A stretch of 21,039 nt of DNA from CAZKYP01 sp964556885 (GTDB taxonomy: Bacteria; Planctomycetota; Phycisphaerae; Sedimentisphaerales; Anaerobacaceae): assembly GCA_964556885.1 (NCBI GenBank), contig CAZKYP010000037.1, positions 1 to 21,039 on the forward strand. Direction: 5' to 3'. Both the position numbers and the translations under genes were made by a program. The notes under the pieces were generated by a model. The model had not been told where the DNA came from. It did not search any database and saw only the letters and a list, made by a program, of their open reading frames with translations. Shown one piece after another: positions 1-7,869 of the stretch. Every line of letters begins with the position of its first letter. The stretch's first letter is position 1.

Positions 1-957
1 TATGTAGGTGGATTGACAGGTTATAACCGCGGTAAGATATCTAAGTGTTCTGCAAACGTAACTGTTTCGGGTTATCAGTACATCGGTGGTTTGGTGGGAT
101 ATAATTTTGGAACTATATTCGATTGTAACACTACCGGGATGGTGGATGGTGGTGTCAATGGAGATTATATCGGGGGACTTGTTGGAACAAATAGAAGAAT
201 TATCAGAGACTGCTGCTCGAATAGCTATGTTGCCGGAGGGACAAAAAGTTATCGTATTGGTGGTTTGGTAGGTGAAAATTCAAGATTAGGTAATATATCT
301 TATTGTCACGCTACGGGTAACATTACATGTGAAAGTAATTGCAGTATGATTGGTGGACTGGCAGGAATCAATTATGATTCCATTACGTATTGTTACAGTA
401 CAGGCAGTGTTATCTGTGGAAATGAATGTAGAAACCTCGGCGGTCTGGTTGGGGAAAATGATATCGACGGAAATTATATGTATGGTGGTTTTATTGCATA
501 TTGCTATTCCAATAGTATGGTTTCCGGAGCAGATGGATGCAGCTATCTTGGCGGTTTGATTGGACGCAGTTGGGAAAGTAATAGTATTGATTGTTACGCA
601 ACAGGAACTGTTACCTGTGGAAATAACAGTGAATATCTCGGAGGTTTCGTCGGTTCGAATTATGCAGGCAGCAAAACGGTTAATTGTTATTCTGTCGGTG
701 GAGTTAATGTTGGTTCTGACTGTAATGAAGTAGGGGATTTTGCCGGAGGTAATGGGGAAGAAAGCATAATTGCCGGCTGTTATTTTTTAAGAGATTCTGA
801 TGATGGTCCGGACAACGGACTGGCGGAGGCATTAACAGATGAACAGATGAAGCAGCAGGCGAGTTTCGTTGACTGGGATTTTGATGATATCTGGATGATT
901 TGCGAGGGTATTGATTATCCGAAATTATTGTGGCAGAATGTTCAGTGCGAGGAGTAA
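1..957 (+). CDS. GLUG-motif repeat protein, 5'-truncated
   Basis: The frame is open from base 1, so the gene begins outside the window; only its last 318 residues are seen. Eight GLUG cores (consensus GG-L/F-x-G) occur about every 29-37 residues, at window codons 3, 29, 58, 87, 118, 147, 184 and 214, followed by a degenerate ninth (GDFAG, codon 245). Each repeat has a strand ending in a Cys about 9-20 residues after the core and a TG-V/I turn, as expected for a GLUG beta-solenoid (Pfam GLUG family). The end of the protein (ALTDEQM, then WDFDDIWMICEG and YPKLLW) matches the tail I know from planctomycete GLUG proteins. Such proteins are normally secreted or on the cell surface, often adhesin-like; the signal peptide would be off-window. 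No sorting signal or membrane segment is seen at the C-terminus. Cysteine content is unusually high. Confidence 0.9.
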   Translation, partial: YVGGLTGYNRGKISKCSANVTVSGYQYIGGLVGYNFGTIFDCNTTGMVDGGVNGDYIGGLVGTNRRIIRDCCSNSYVAGGTKSYRIGGLVGENSRLGNISYCHATGNITCESNCSMIGGLAGINYDSITYCYSTGSVICGNECRNLGGLVGENDIDGNYMYGGFIAYCYSNSMVSGADGCSYLGGLIGRSWESNSIDCYATGTVTCGNNSEYLGGFVGSNYAGSKTVNCYSVGGVNVGSDCNEVGDFAGGNGEESIIAGCYFLRDSDDGPDNGLAEALTDEQMKQQASFVDWDFDDIWMICEGIDYPKLLWQNVQCEE

Positions 958-981
958 TACATTTTAATTTTTAATTGTTTA

Positions 982-1009
982 TTGGAAAATTTTATATAGT
1001 TAGTATACT
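982..1009 (+). promoter_or_regulatory. Candidate promoter, nearly leaderless start
   Basis: TTGGAA (982-987), a 16-base spacer and TATACT (1004-1009) resemble a sigma-70 promoter. Transcription would begin around 1015, two or three bases before the ATG at 1018, and no Shine-Dalgarno sequence precedes that ATG. This suggests a leaderless or nearly leaderless mRNA. The assignment is by eye only and the surrounding DNA is AT-rich, so chance matches are easy. Confidence 0.35.
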
Positions 1010-1017
1010 CTTCGCCT

Positions 1018-1485
1018 ATGAACGTACGTTGTGCGAAAATTTCGGATGTCAAGGCCATTAATGCCCTGATAAGTTTTTATGCCGAGTTGGACAGGATGCT
1101 GTTTCGTTCTCTGGCCGATATATACGAGAACCTCCAGACCTTCACCGTAGTCGAGCTTGACGGCAAGGTCATCGGCTGCTGTGCGCTGGAGATTATCTGG
1201 GCGGACCTTGCAGAGATAAAATCGCTGGCGGTGGATGCGGCCCACAAGGGTAAAGGCGCAGGTAAAATGCTGGTCGCCGAAGTGATGAAAAAGGCCGCAC
1301 AGCTTGGGGTGCCGAAAATTTTTGCACTTACAATGGAGCCGGATTTCTTTATTAAACTCGGCTTCGACATGGTTGAAAAAGATAAGCTGCCGATGAAGGT
1401 CTGGAGTGATTGTGCCCGGTGTACTAAGCAGCAGAATTGCGACGAAACGGCGGTTATAAAAGAAATACTAAATTCTAATATCTAA
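1018..1485 (+). CDS. GNAT N-acetyltransferase, ArgA-like (short N-acetylglutamate synthase type)
   Basis: This 155-residue single-domain GNAT protein probably transfers acetyl from acetyl-CoA to an amino group. The acetyl-CoA binding loop lies in motif A (IKSLAVDAAHKGKGAGKML, residues 67-85), and the FFIKLGF stretch at 110-116 is the usual motif B region. The C-terminal pattern LPMKVWSDC, then C135 and CDE at 141-143, is typical of short stand-alone ArgA-type enzymes that make N-acetylglutamate for arginine synthesis. That substrate is inferred from this pattern, not proven, and no other arginine gene is nearby. C132, C135 and C141 form a small cysteine cluster. The last five residues (LNSNI) and the stop codon come from the inverted-repeat element that begins here, so the native C-terminus may have been replaced. 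Confidence 0.82.
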   Translation: MNVRCAKISDVKAINALISFYAELDRMLFRSLADIYENLQTFTVVELDGKVIGCCALEIIWADLAEIKSLAVDAAHKGKGAGKMLVAEVMKKAAQLGVPKIFALTMEPDFFIKLGFDMVEKDKLPMKVWSDCARCTKQQNCDETAVIKEILNSNI

Positions 1486-1595
1486 ATTCTAAACAAATTC
1501 AAATAACAAAACCACAAAATCCAAACGTTTTGAACATTTGAAATTAGAAATTTGATATTGTTTAGTGTTTCGGATTTAGAGATTTGAAATTCCTA
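1468..1595. repeat. Miniature inverted-repeat element (MITE-like)
   Basis: This AT-rich imperfect palindrome is centred on AAACGTTT (1523-1530). The left arm has repeated units of the form AAATTCTAA / CTAAATTCTAAACAA; the reverse complement of the right arm has the matching series AATTTCAAATCTCTAAATCC then ACTAAACAATATCAAAT. The arms are roughly 50-60 bases with mismatches and small indels. The same style of element is, from memory, scattered in planctomycete and other environmental genomes. It fills nearly the whole spacer between the acetyltransferase and the methyltransferase and overlaps the end of the acetyltransferase gene. It contains no coding capacity. Transcribed, it would fold into a long hairpin. 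Confidence 0.65.
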
Positions 1596-1621
1596 ATAAT
1601 TTTCTGTGATTTGGTAAAAGT

Positions 1622-2176
1622 ATGGCCCAAAGAGTATGCCCTGTATGGGTAGGTTATTTTCTTGCAAGTCCTCTTAGAAAACTCTTTCAAAATCCCAACA
1701 AGATACTTGGTGCGTATATTAAAGAAGGTATGAAGGTTTTGGATGTCGGTTGTGCAATGGGATTTTTCAGTCTGCCTCTTGCAAAGATGGTCGGGGCCAG
1801 CGGCAAGGTTTTTTGCGTGGATATCCAGGAGGGAATGATAAAAAAACTTCTAAAACGTGCGAAGAAAGCGGGATTGTCGGATAGAATTGATGCGCGTATA
1901 TGTGATGAGAAATCTCTCGGCTTGGATGATGTCAAAGGGCAAATCGATTTTGCCATTGCATCCGCAGTAGTGCATGAAGTTCCTGATGTGAACAATTTTT
2001 TCTCTGAAGTTTCCTCGGCCGTTAGATCCGGCTCTCAATTTTTAGTAATCGAGCCGAAAGGACATGTGTCACAAGAAGCTTTTGAGAAGACAATTACCTT
2101 GGCCGGGCAAAATCATTTTAAGGCTGTCGGCAGACCTCGGGCCGGTTCCGGCCGGACTGTGCTCTTGGTGAAATGA
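1622..2176 (+). CDS. Class I SAM-dependent methyltransferase
   Basis: A 184-residue protein with a Rossmann-type SAM fold. Motif I is VLDVGCAMG (residues 39-47), the acidic ribose-binding residue at the end of strand 2 is D68 (VFCVDIQ), and IDFAIASAVVHEV is the post-motif region equivalent to motif IV. This is a minimal methyltransferase domain; the N-terminal lead (CPVWVGYFLASPLRKL) is a conserved-looking helix seen in a planctomycete/deltaproteobacterial methyltransferase group of unknown substrate. It may act on a small molecule or lipid; nothing in the sequence decides this. The start ATG follows the inverted-repeat element by about 27 bases with no clear ribosome binding site, so the repeat may influence its expression. 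It is convergent with the permease gene that follows. Confidence 0.85.
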   Translation: MAQRVCPVWVGYFLASPLRKLFQNPNKILGAYIKEGMKVLDVGCAMGFFSLPLAKMVGASGKVFCVDIQEGMIKKLLKRAKKAGLSDRIDARICDEKSLGLDDVKGQIDFAIASAVVHEVPDVNNFFSEVSSAVRSGSQFLVIEPKGHVSQEAFEKTITLAGQNHFKAVGRPRAGSGRTVLLVK

Positions 2177-2199
2177 GACAACTTCAGGTACATAACCAT

Positions 2200-2218
2200 C
2201 CCCAAGCTTCGCTTGAGG
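2200..2218. terminator. Possible bidirectional hairpin between convergent genes
   Basis: CAAGC-TTC-GCTTG (2203-2215) forms a perfect 5-bp stem with a three-base loop, with two further C-G pairs outside one mismatch. It lies in the 77-base spacer between the convergent methyltransferase and permease genes, where a shared terminator would be useful. There is no T-tract on either strand, so it is not a canonical Rho-independent terminator; it may instead be a repeat fragment. Confidence 0.3.
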
Positions 2219-2253
2219 CTGCCACACAGTCGAATTTATGCGAGATGTGTTTT

Positions 2254-3216
2254 TCAGCCCACCTGTCGTCTCTGGAACAGGGCTACGGCCAATGCGAGTA
2301 TGGCTGTTGTGTAGCAGAAGGCATACGAAGCGCTGATAGCGATGTATTTTATCGGAACCTTGCTGCCTTCGTAAATGGCATCGCTTATCCAGAAAATCTG
2401 CAAGTTGGGTATCAGGACCCGCCCGATTTTTGCCCATAAATGAGTTTCGGCGAATCGACCGAATGTATAATCGCTTGCCAGGCCGAATAAAAATATGCCG
2501 ATGCATACCGATAAAGTCACAACTATATTGAATCTTGCGGAAAGGGCTATGGCCAGAGCGATGATGATTAAAGCTGCGAACAGCAGTAGTATCGAGCCGT
2601 ATATATCCACCATATTTATATGGTTTTCTTTCGGATTAAATTGCCAGTTTTGGTCAATCAGGGACAGGAATATGATGCTGAGTGTAGCGAATATTGCCAT
2701 CAATACTATGGCTGTAGATGTGAATTTCCAGTCGTAAATATAGTTAAAAAAAGCACTTAGGATAAATGTTCCGACAACTGTGACTATTGCTGCACTGATA
2801 ACCGTCCAGTCGTGTGGATCACTTACGGTTTCCAATACGCCGTGCCTGATTGCCATAAGCAGGGCGATAGTGCAGATATAATGTGCCAGAATCACTGCCG
2901 CCGCAACGCCGAAAAATTTGGCAATAATGAATATCGGACGCTGGACCGGCTTGCTCAGTACGGTTGTTATGGTTTTTTTCTCTAATTCTTCGGCCACAGC
3001 GCCGGATGCGGAGAATATTGCTATGAACAAGCTGGTGAGAAACAACGTAGATAAACCTATCTCGCGCAAGAGCTTGTTGTCGTCGCTCATGGTGTACATA
3101 GTCAAGGACGGGCTTATAAGGAATAAGAGCAGGGCCGCAACGATGATTACAGCGAAGACCGGTTGTCGTAAAGTTTCTATGAATGTGTTTTTTGCTATCG
3201 TAAATAATTTATTCAT
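2254..3216 (-). CDS. ABC-2 type transporter permease
   Basis: A 320-residue integral membrane protein. Hydrophobic segments by eye lie near residues 20-38, 54-72, 101-124, 139-158, 168-187, 208-226, 231-250 and 294-314, consistent with an ABC-2 family permease. The pattern SGAVAEELEKKTITTVLSKPV after the second segment is the typical cytoplasmic coupling region that contacts the ATPase (compare the E...KT...VLSKPV motif); the same region reads TSDIDQRQIYTVITKPI in the plus-strand permease at 11086, so the two are related permeases. No ATPase is encoded beside it on this strand. The ATPase at 9840 on the other side of the SPFH block is the likely partner, by inference. It is transcribed divergently from the SPFH genes across a 206-base spacer. 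Confidence 0.87.
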   Translation of the reverse strand: MNKLFTIAKNTFIETLRQPVFAVIIVAALLLFLISPSLTMYTMSDDNKLLREIGLSTLFLTSLFIAIFSASGAVAEELEKKTITTVLSKPVQRPIFIIAKFFGVAAAVILAHYICTIALLMAIRHGVLETVSDPHDWTVISAAIVTVVGTFILSAFFNYIYDWKFTSTAIVLMAIFATLSIIFLSLIDQNWQFNPKENHINMVDIYGSILLLFAALIIIALAIALSARFNIVVTLSVCIGIFLFGLASDYTFGRFAETHLWAKIGRVLIPNLQIFWISDAIYEGSKVPIKYIAISASYAFCYTTAILALAVALFQRRQVG

Positions 3217-3275
3217 ATTTTATTGCAAATTCACCAGTTTTCTCGCTCTTTGTCGAGAGACTGCTTATTTCGGTC

Positions 3276-3323
3276 GATATAATAACACGATTTTTTTGTC
3301 AATTGTACCTGTACTACGATAAC
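3276..3323. promoter_or_regulatory. Candidate overlapping divergent promoters
   Basis: The spacer between the minus-strand permease and the plus-strand SPFH block has a shared -35 region. On the minus strand TTGACA (3297-3302) is followed after 15 bases by TATATC (3276-3281). On the plus strand TTGTCA (3296-3301) is followed after 16 bases by GATAAC (3318-3323). The two -35 hexamers overlap, so the two transcription units could compete or be co-regulated. The -10 matches are weak (4 of 6 each). A tandem 7-mer (ACTTATA twice, 3344-3357) lies downstream in the SPFH leader. Confidence 0.35.
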
Positions 3324-3422
3324 AATAATTGCTATATTACACAACTTATAACTTATAAAGAACTCTTAAATATATACCTTGTTTGTTTTTATTATGTTCG
3401 AAATAGATTTCTGGGATAGAAA

Positions 3423-5501
3423 ATGACAGTATCATCCAGGCGTCCCGTACATATAGCTTTGGTATCGTTGGTTCTTGGTATTATCTTTTTCGGCATTTCT
3501 TTTTTCCTCGGCCGATGGAGCGGCGTCTTTGCAATCTCGGCAATCAGTTGGTTTATCCTTTCAATGGCTCTGATTTGGTTCGTGCTGAGTTTGCAATTCT
3601 ACCAGCGTACCCTGGCCGAGCAGGAAAGGCTCGATGTAAGCCAGTTGGCGAAAGATGAGCAGGCTTCGACGATTTTCAAGGCGGAGAGCGAACATGCAAC
3701 CCTGTTTTCAATCGCCCAAAGGCGGCTGAGGGTATTTGAGAAATGGTTCATTCCCATATTCTCGGGGCTCATAGCTGTTTATCAAATCACAATCGGACTG
3801 TTACTTTTTTATGCTTATCGGTCGGATTCGGATGCTCAATTTAAACAGCCGCTGCTTTGTGCTATCTGCATGACGGCGATAGCTTTTGTCAGCTTTTTGC
3901 TGTCTCGATATGCCACCGGTATGTCGTCGGAGATAAAGTGGAAGCCGTTGAGGGCCGGCGGCAGCTATTTGTTGGGTGTAGCTGTTATATGTTTTTTACT
4001 GGCTATTGCTCTGGCCCTGGTATATTTGTTTGATATCGTTATTTTTGTGGATGTTTTGTCGAGGTTGATTCCGATCCTGCTGATTGTTCTTGGTGTGGAG
4101 ACCGCTCTGAATCTTATCCTTGATATATACCGCCCGAGGTTGAAAGGTCTCTACAGCAGAAGTGCTTTTGACAGCAGATTATTGGGAATTATAAATGAGC
4201 CGGGCGGAATCCTGCGAAGCGCCGCGGACGCTATCGATTATCAGTTCGGTTTTAAGGTATCACAAACCTGGTTTTACAAACTGCTTGAACAGGCAATTGT
4301 GCCGCTGGCATTGTTTGCCGGGGTGACATTATATCTTTTAAGCTGTGTGGTAATAGTAGGACCGGACGAGGAGGCTATAGTAGAGCATTTTGGAAATCCG
4401 ACAAATCAGAGCGGCCAGATCAGGCATATCGGGCCGGGTCTAACGTTCAAGTGGCCGTGGCCGATTGATAAGGCATATAAATATTCGACAAAAAAGATTT
4501 CGGAAGTCAACATCGGTTATGTTCCCATGATCGATCCTGAGACCAAACAGGAACAAACAGGACCAAAACTGTGGGGTGAAACTCATTACGAGCAGGAATA
4601 TAATCTTCTCGTGGCCAGTGAACAGATGGGCACGGAGTCACTGACCGGAACAGTACCTGTAAGTCTCGTGATTGCTCCAATGCCGGTTCAATACAGAATC
4701 AAAGATTTGTATTCTTTCATATATAATCATAACGACCCGGAACAGATGCTCGAATCCATTTGTTACCGTGAGCTGACGAGATTTGCGGCCAGCGCCAGGA
4801 TTGAAGTTGATTATGAGAATCAGGAAGAGGCGTTTTCGTCTGAAAGTCTGCTTGGTGCGGGCAGGTCCGAAGCCAAGAGAGTGCTGACCAGAAGAATTCA
4901 AAATGCGGTTGACCAGGCAGGTCTCGGTATTGAAATCGTATTTCTGGGCCTTCAGGGGATTCATCCTCCGCCGGAAGTTGCGCCGGATTATCAGAAGGTC
5001 GTAGGCGCCGTGCAGAAGAAAGAGGCAACCATTCTTGCAGCGCAGGCCGAGCGAAACAGGATTCTGAGCAACCTTGTGGGTTCCGTGAAAGAGGCCGACG
5101 AGCTTTATGACCTTGCTGCGCAATATCAGCAGGCTGAAAAACAGGGCAATACCGAGGAAATCGAGAAGCTTGGAGCGCAGTTGGATTCGGCGTTCGCGGG
5201 GGCCAGAGGTAATATTTTCAAGACTCTCAGAGAATCACAGAGTTATGCCTTCGAAAAGGCGACGCTTGCCGAAGCGACGGGCCGGCGGTTTGCAGGTCAG
5301 CTAAAGGCTTATAATGCGGCGAAAGATATTTTCAAACAGCAATACAGGCTGACAATCCTGGAAGAGGCCCTTGAAAAGGTGCGTAAGTATATCGTTGTAG
5401 CCGATCAGAATGACATGCAGGTTTTCATAGTCGATGTTACGGAAAAACTGAAGCCGGATTTGTATGATGTAACCGGCATTGAGGAGACCAGCCAGAAATG
5501 A
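3423..5501 (+). CDS. hflK: Polytopic SPFH/Band 7 protein, HflK-like
   Basis: At 692 residues this is far longer than classical HflK (about 420). The first ~310 residues hold about seven hydrophobic segments (near 9-29, 35-60, 108-132, 143-162, 180-203, 205-234 and 290-312). The last of these runs directly into the SPFH domain (IVGPDEEAIVEHFG, residues 311-324, then PGLTFKWPWPIDKAYKY). The remainder (about 500-692) is a long Ala/Glu/Gln/Lys-rich helical region typical of SPFH oligomers, ending with a conserved-looking IVVADQNDMQVFIVD strand. Classical HflK has one membrane anchor and, with HflC, forms a cage around the FtsH protease; no FtsH is in the window. The stop codon overlaps the next start (ATGA), so the two genes are translationally coupled. 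No good Shine-Dalgarno sequence precedes the ATG at 3423. Confidence 0.88.
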   Translation: MTVSSRRPVHIALVSLVLGIIFFGISFFLGRWSGVFAISAISWFILSMALIWFVLSLQFYQRTLAEQERLDVSQLAKDEQASTIFKAESEHATLFSIAQRRLRVFEKWFIPIFSGLIAVYQITIGLLLFYAYRSDSDAQFKQPLLCAICMTAIAFVSFLLSRYATGMSSEIKWKPLRAGGSYLLGVAVICFLLAIALALVYLFDIVIFVDVLSRLIPILLIVLGVETALNLILDIYRPRLKGLYSRSAFDSRLLGIINEPGGILRSAADAIDYQFGFKVSQTWFYKLLEQAIVPLALFAGVTLYLLSCVVIVGPDEEAIVEHFGNPTNQSGQIRHIGPGLTFKWPWPIDKAYKYSTKKISEVNIGYVPMIDPETKQEQTGPKLWGETHYEQEYNLLVASEQMGTESLTGTVPVSLVIAPMPVQYRIKDLYSFIYNHNDPEQMLESICYRELTRFAASARIEVDYENQEEAFSSESLLGAGRSEAKRVLTRRIQNAVDQAGLGIEIVFLGLQGIHPPPEVAPDYQKVVGAVQKKEATILAAQAERNRILSNLVGSVKEADELYDLAAQYQQAEKQGNTEEIEKLGAQLDSAFAGARGNIFKTLRESQSYAFEKATLAEATGRRFAGQLKAYNAAKDIFKQQYRLTILEEALEKVRKYIVVADQNDMQVFIVDVTEKLKPDLYDVTGIEETSQK

Positions 5502-6415
5502 AGAGTGTAGCCATTACTATATTTGTTGCCTTAATAGTCATTGTTATGGGCATATATCTTATCCTCTTCCAGGTAAGAGAAATAGAAACGGCCGTGGTGA
5601 CAACCTTCGGGAAAGCTACGAGCGAAGATGAGATTACCGAACCGGGATGGTACTTGAAATGGCCGGCCCCCATACAGAAGGTCTATAAGTTCGACTCAAG
5701 AAAAAGGGTTTTTGAGGGCGACCTTGTTGAGACAACGACCAGAGAGGCCGTGCCGATTATTATAAAGCCGTATGTGGTCTGGAGTATAGTGGAACCGTTG
5801 AAGTTTTTTACATCTGTCGGGACCATCAGAGAAGCCGAGAACCAGTTACGCAATTATATCAGCGATACCCAGAACAGGATAGTCGGACAGCACTCTTTCA
5901 GCGAATTTGTAAACAGCAATCCTGATAATATAAGGTTCGAGTTCATTCAAAGTGAGATGTTATCCGACATCAAACAGCCTGTTAGTGACAACTACGGGAT
6001 TGCAATCGAAACCGTGGGCATAAAACAGTTGCAGGTCAGTCAGGATGTCAGCAAAGAGGTTTTCGAGCGAATGCGTGCCGAAAGGAATCGTAAAACCGAA
6101 CAGATTATTGCCCAGGGGAATTCGGAAGCAATTAAAATTAAATCCGACGCGGATTCGAAAAAGACAGAGCTGCTCGCCGCCGCTGAGGCAAGGGCCAAGG
6201 CGATTCGTGGTGACGGTGATGCCCAGGCGGCACGGTATTATGAAATGCTGGATGAAGACCCGGATTTTGCCATGTTTTTGCGTGATACCGATGCCCTTAA
6301 GAAGATAATGGCCGAGAATTCGACGGTTATTTTGAGCAGTAAGGCGGCTCCGTTCAAGTTATTGGAACAGATGCCGACGATTGAACCCAAAGAACCGAAT
6401 AAGCCAGAACAATAA
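5498..6415 (+). CDS. hflC: SPFH/Band 7 protein, HflC-like
   Basis: A 305-residue protein with one N-terminal membrane anchor (about residues 3-25) followed by an SPFH domain (VREIETAVVTTFGKA, then EPGWYLKWPAPIQKVYKFDSR). The late segment contains RMRAERNRKTEQIIAQG and EARAKAIRGDGDAQAARYY, which are hallmark HflC sequences, so this assignment is firm at family level. Its length is close to E. coli HflC (334). The ATG overlaps the upstream stop by four bases, as expected for an HflK/HflC pair made in equal amounts. The tail is Pro/Glu/Lys-rich. In known systems HflKC controls access of substrates to FtsH; the partner here is not visible. Confidence 0.9.
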   Translation: MKSVAITIFVALIVIVMGIYLILFQVREIETAVVTTFGKATSEDEITEPGWYLKWPAPIQKVYKFDSRKRVFEGDLVETTTREAVPIIIKPYVVWSIVEPLKFFTSVGTIREAENQLRNYISDTQNRIVGQHSFSEFVNSNPDNIRFEFIQSEMLSDIKQPVSDNYGIAIETVGIKQLQVSQDVSKEVFERMRAERNRKTEQIIAQGNSEAIKIKSDADSKKTELLAAAEARAKAIRGDGDAQAARYYEMLDEDPDFAMFLRDTDALKKIMAENSTVILSSKAAPFKLLEQMPTIEPKEPNKPEQ

Positions 6416-6427
6416 TCCGGAATTATT
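6411..6427. repeat. Short intercistronic inverted repeat
   Basis: AATAAT (6411-6416) and ATTATT (6422-6427) form a 6-bp A/T stem with a five-base loop. It overlaps the stop codon of the HflC-like gene and sits just before the next SPFH gene. It is too weak to be a terminator. Confidence 0.25.
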
Positions 6428-6433
6428 ACAGTT

Positions 6434-7837
6434 ATGACAGAGCCAAATAATAAAGATAATAATTTATCCGCCCCGGTGCCCAAAACAAACAGACCTGAGG
6501 AGCTGGATACCGCCGGCAGGAGTCTGTCGGATGCATTAAGGATTAGTTTTATAATCCTTAAGGTAATAATGATTATCCTCGTTATTGCATTTCTGGCCTC
6601 CGGATTTGAGACTGTCGCTTCGGACGAGCAGGCGCTTGTATTGCGATTCGGAAAGATTCGAGGTGTCGGCGAAGGAAGGCTTCTGGGGCCCGGGCCGCAT
6701 TGGATATTTCCTTATCCGATCGATGAAATCATTAAAATACCGGTAGAAAGGAAAGTGAATCTGCCTATAGATTCGTTTTGGTATTTTCAGACCGAGCAGG
6801 AAAAACTTTCAAACCAAAAACGTCCCGTTCGTCCGGATTTACCTCTGGACCCGAAGAAGGACGGTTATTGCATAACTCGCAGTGAATGGCGGCCTGAGAC
6901 ACCGGGGGCTGCGGATGTCAATGACCAGGCTGAACCAGTTATTCGCGGGCAGCTCAGGATTCACTATAATCGAGGTGACATTAATGTTAAGGTTGAGAAT
7001 GTTCAGGTCGACAACGGTCAGGGCATCTCGGCCGGCAATGATTACAATATAGTTCATTCGAAATGGCAATTGACCTATCAGATTGACGACCCGGAGCGCT
7101 TCTTTAAGAATATTTCAGTCGATGAAGTCAGTCCGGACGAGACCTACTTCGATGTTGCGACAAGAAATGTCACGCCTCTGCTTAAGAATCTGTTCGAAAG
7201 TGCCGTAGTATCCACGATGGTAAACTATACGATTGACGAGGCGATTTCGAGCCGGGAGAGCATACCCAGAGATGTCAAGGTATTGATGCAGAGTATGCTC
7301 GACGATATTAAAAGCGGAGTAAAGGTCGTAACGGTATCTCTGACGGATATAACATGGCCGCGACAGGTCGAGGGGGCGTTCCTGGCCTCAATCAAGGCCA
7401 GTCAAACAAGTCAAACTGTGATTACCGGGGCCAAATCCTATGCCGAAAATACCATTAGCGGGGTTGCCGGCCCGGTTGCCGAGGAGCTTTTTAAGGCTCT
7501 CCACAACGATACTATCAGCGAACAGGACATGGAATTGCTGTGGTCCCGCGTGGCCGGCCAGTCCCAGGAGATACTTGCTGGTGCACGGGCATACAGAACC
7601 AAAATTGTTGAGACTGCCAGGGCAAATGCCGACTATCTGCAGCGTTTGCTCCCCGAATACAGGAAACGCCCGCAGCTTGTACTCCAAAGGATATATCTTG
7701 ATGCTTTAGAACAGGTTCTTGATGAGGCGGATGAAAAATTTGTTATCCAGCCCGGCGAGGGAACAAAGGGCAGGGAAATCAGGGTCCTTATGAACAGAGA
7801 TGCGACGATTAAACCGAAGTCCACCGAGGAGAAATAA
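6434..7837 (+). CDS. Third SPFH-domain protein, HflK-like
   Basis: A 467-residue protein with a polar Pro/Asn-rich N-terminus, a single membrane segment (about residues 37-57) and an SPFH domain starting at ASDEQALVLRFGKIRG, then PGPHWIFPYPIDEIIKI. Between about residues 105 and 180 there is an insert containing DGYCITRSEWRPE before the HSKWQLTYQIDDPERFF strand, which is conserved in HflK proteins. The C-terminal half is helical with the usual late QRIYLDALEQVLDEADEKFVI segment of HflK-type SPFH proteins. It has the classical HflK topology, unlike the first SPFH gene, so it could be the true HflC partner or a third ring component. It begins 18 bases after the HflC-like gene and ends 32 bases before the P-type ATPase, implying one transcript. 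Confidence 0.87.
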   Translation: MTEPNNKDNNLSAPVPKTNRPEELDTAGRSLSDALRISFIILKVIMIILVIAFLASGFETVASDEQALVLRFGKIRGVGEGRLLGPGPHWIFPYPIDEIIKIPVERKVNLPIDSFWYFQTEQEKLSNQKRPVRPDLPLDPKKDGYCITRSEWRPETPGAADVNDQAEPVIRGQLRIHYNRGDINVKVENVQVDNGQGISAGNDYNIVHSKWQLTYQIDDPERFFKNISVDEVSPDETYFDVATRNVTPLLKNLFESAVVSTMVNYTIDEAISSRESIPRDVKVLMQSMLDDIKSGVKVVTVSLTDITWPRQVEGAFLASIKASQTSQTVITGAKSYAENTISGVAGPVAEELFKALHNDTISEQDMELLWSRVAGQSQEILAGARAYRTKIVETARANADYLQRLLPEYRKRPQLVLQRIYLDALEQVLDEADEKFVIQPGEGTKGREIRVLMNRDATIKPKSTEEK

Positions 7838-7869
7838 AACAACAAAGCTGAAATGCGAGACAGGAAATT

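Noticed and set aside
7..750. Direct DNA tandem repeat at the GLUG region
   Set aside because: The periodicity is at protein level only; the DNA of the repeats has diverged, so I report it as a repeat protein and not as a nucleotide repeat.
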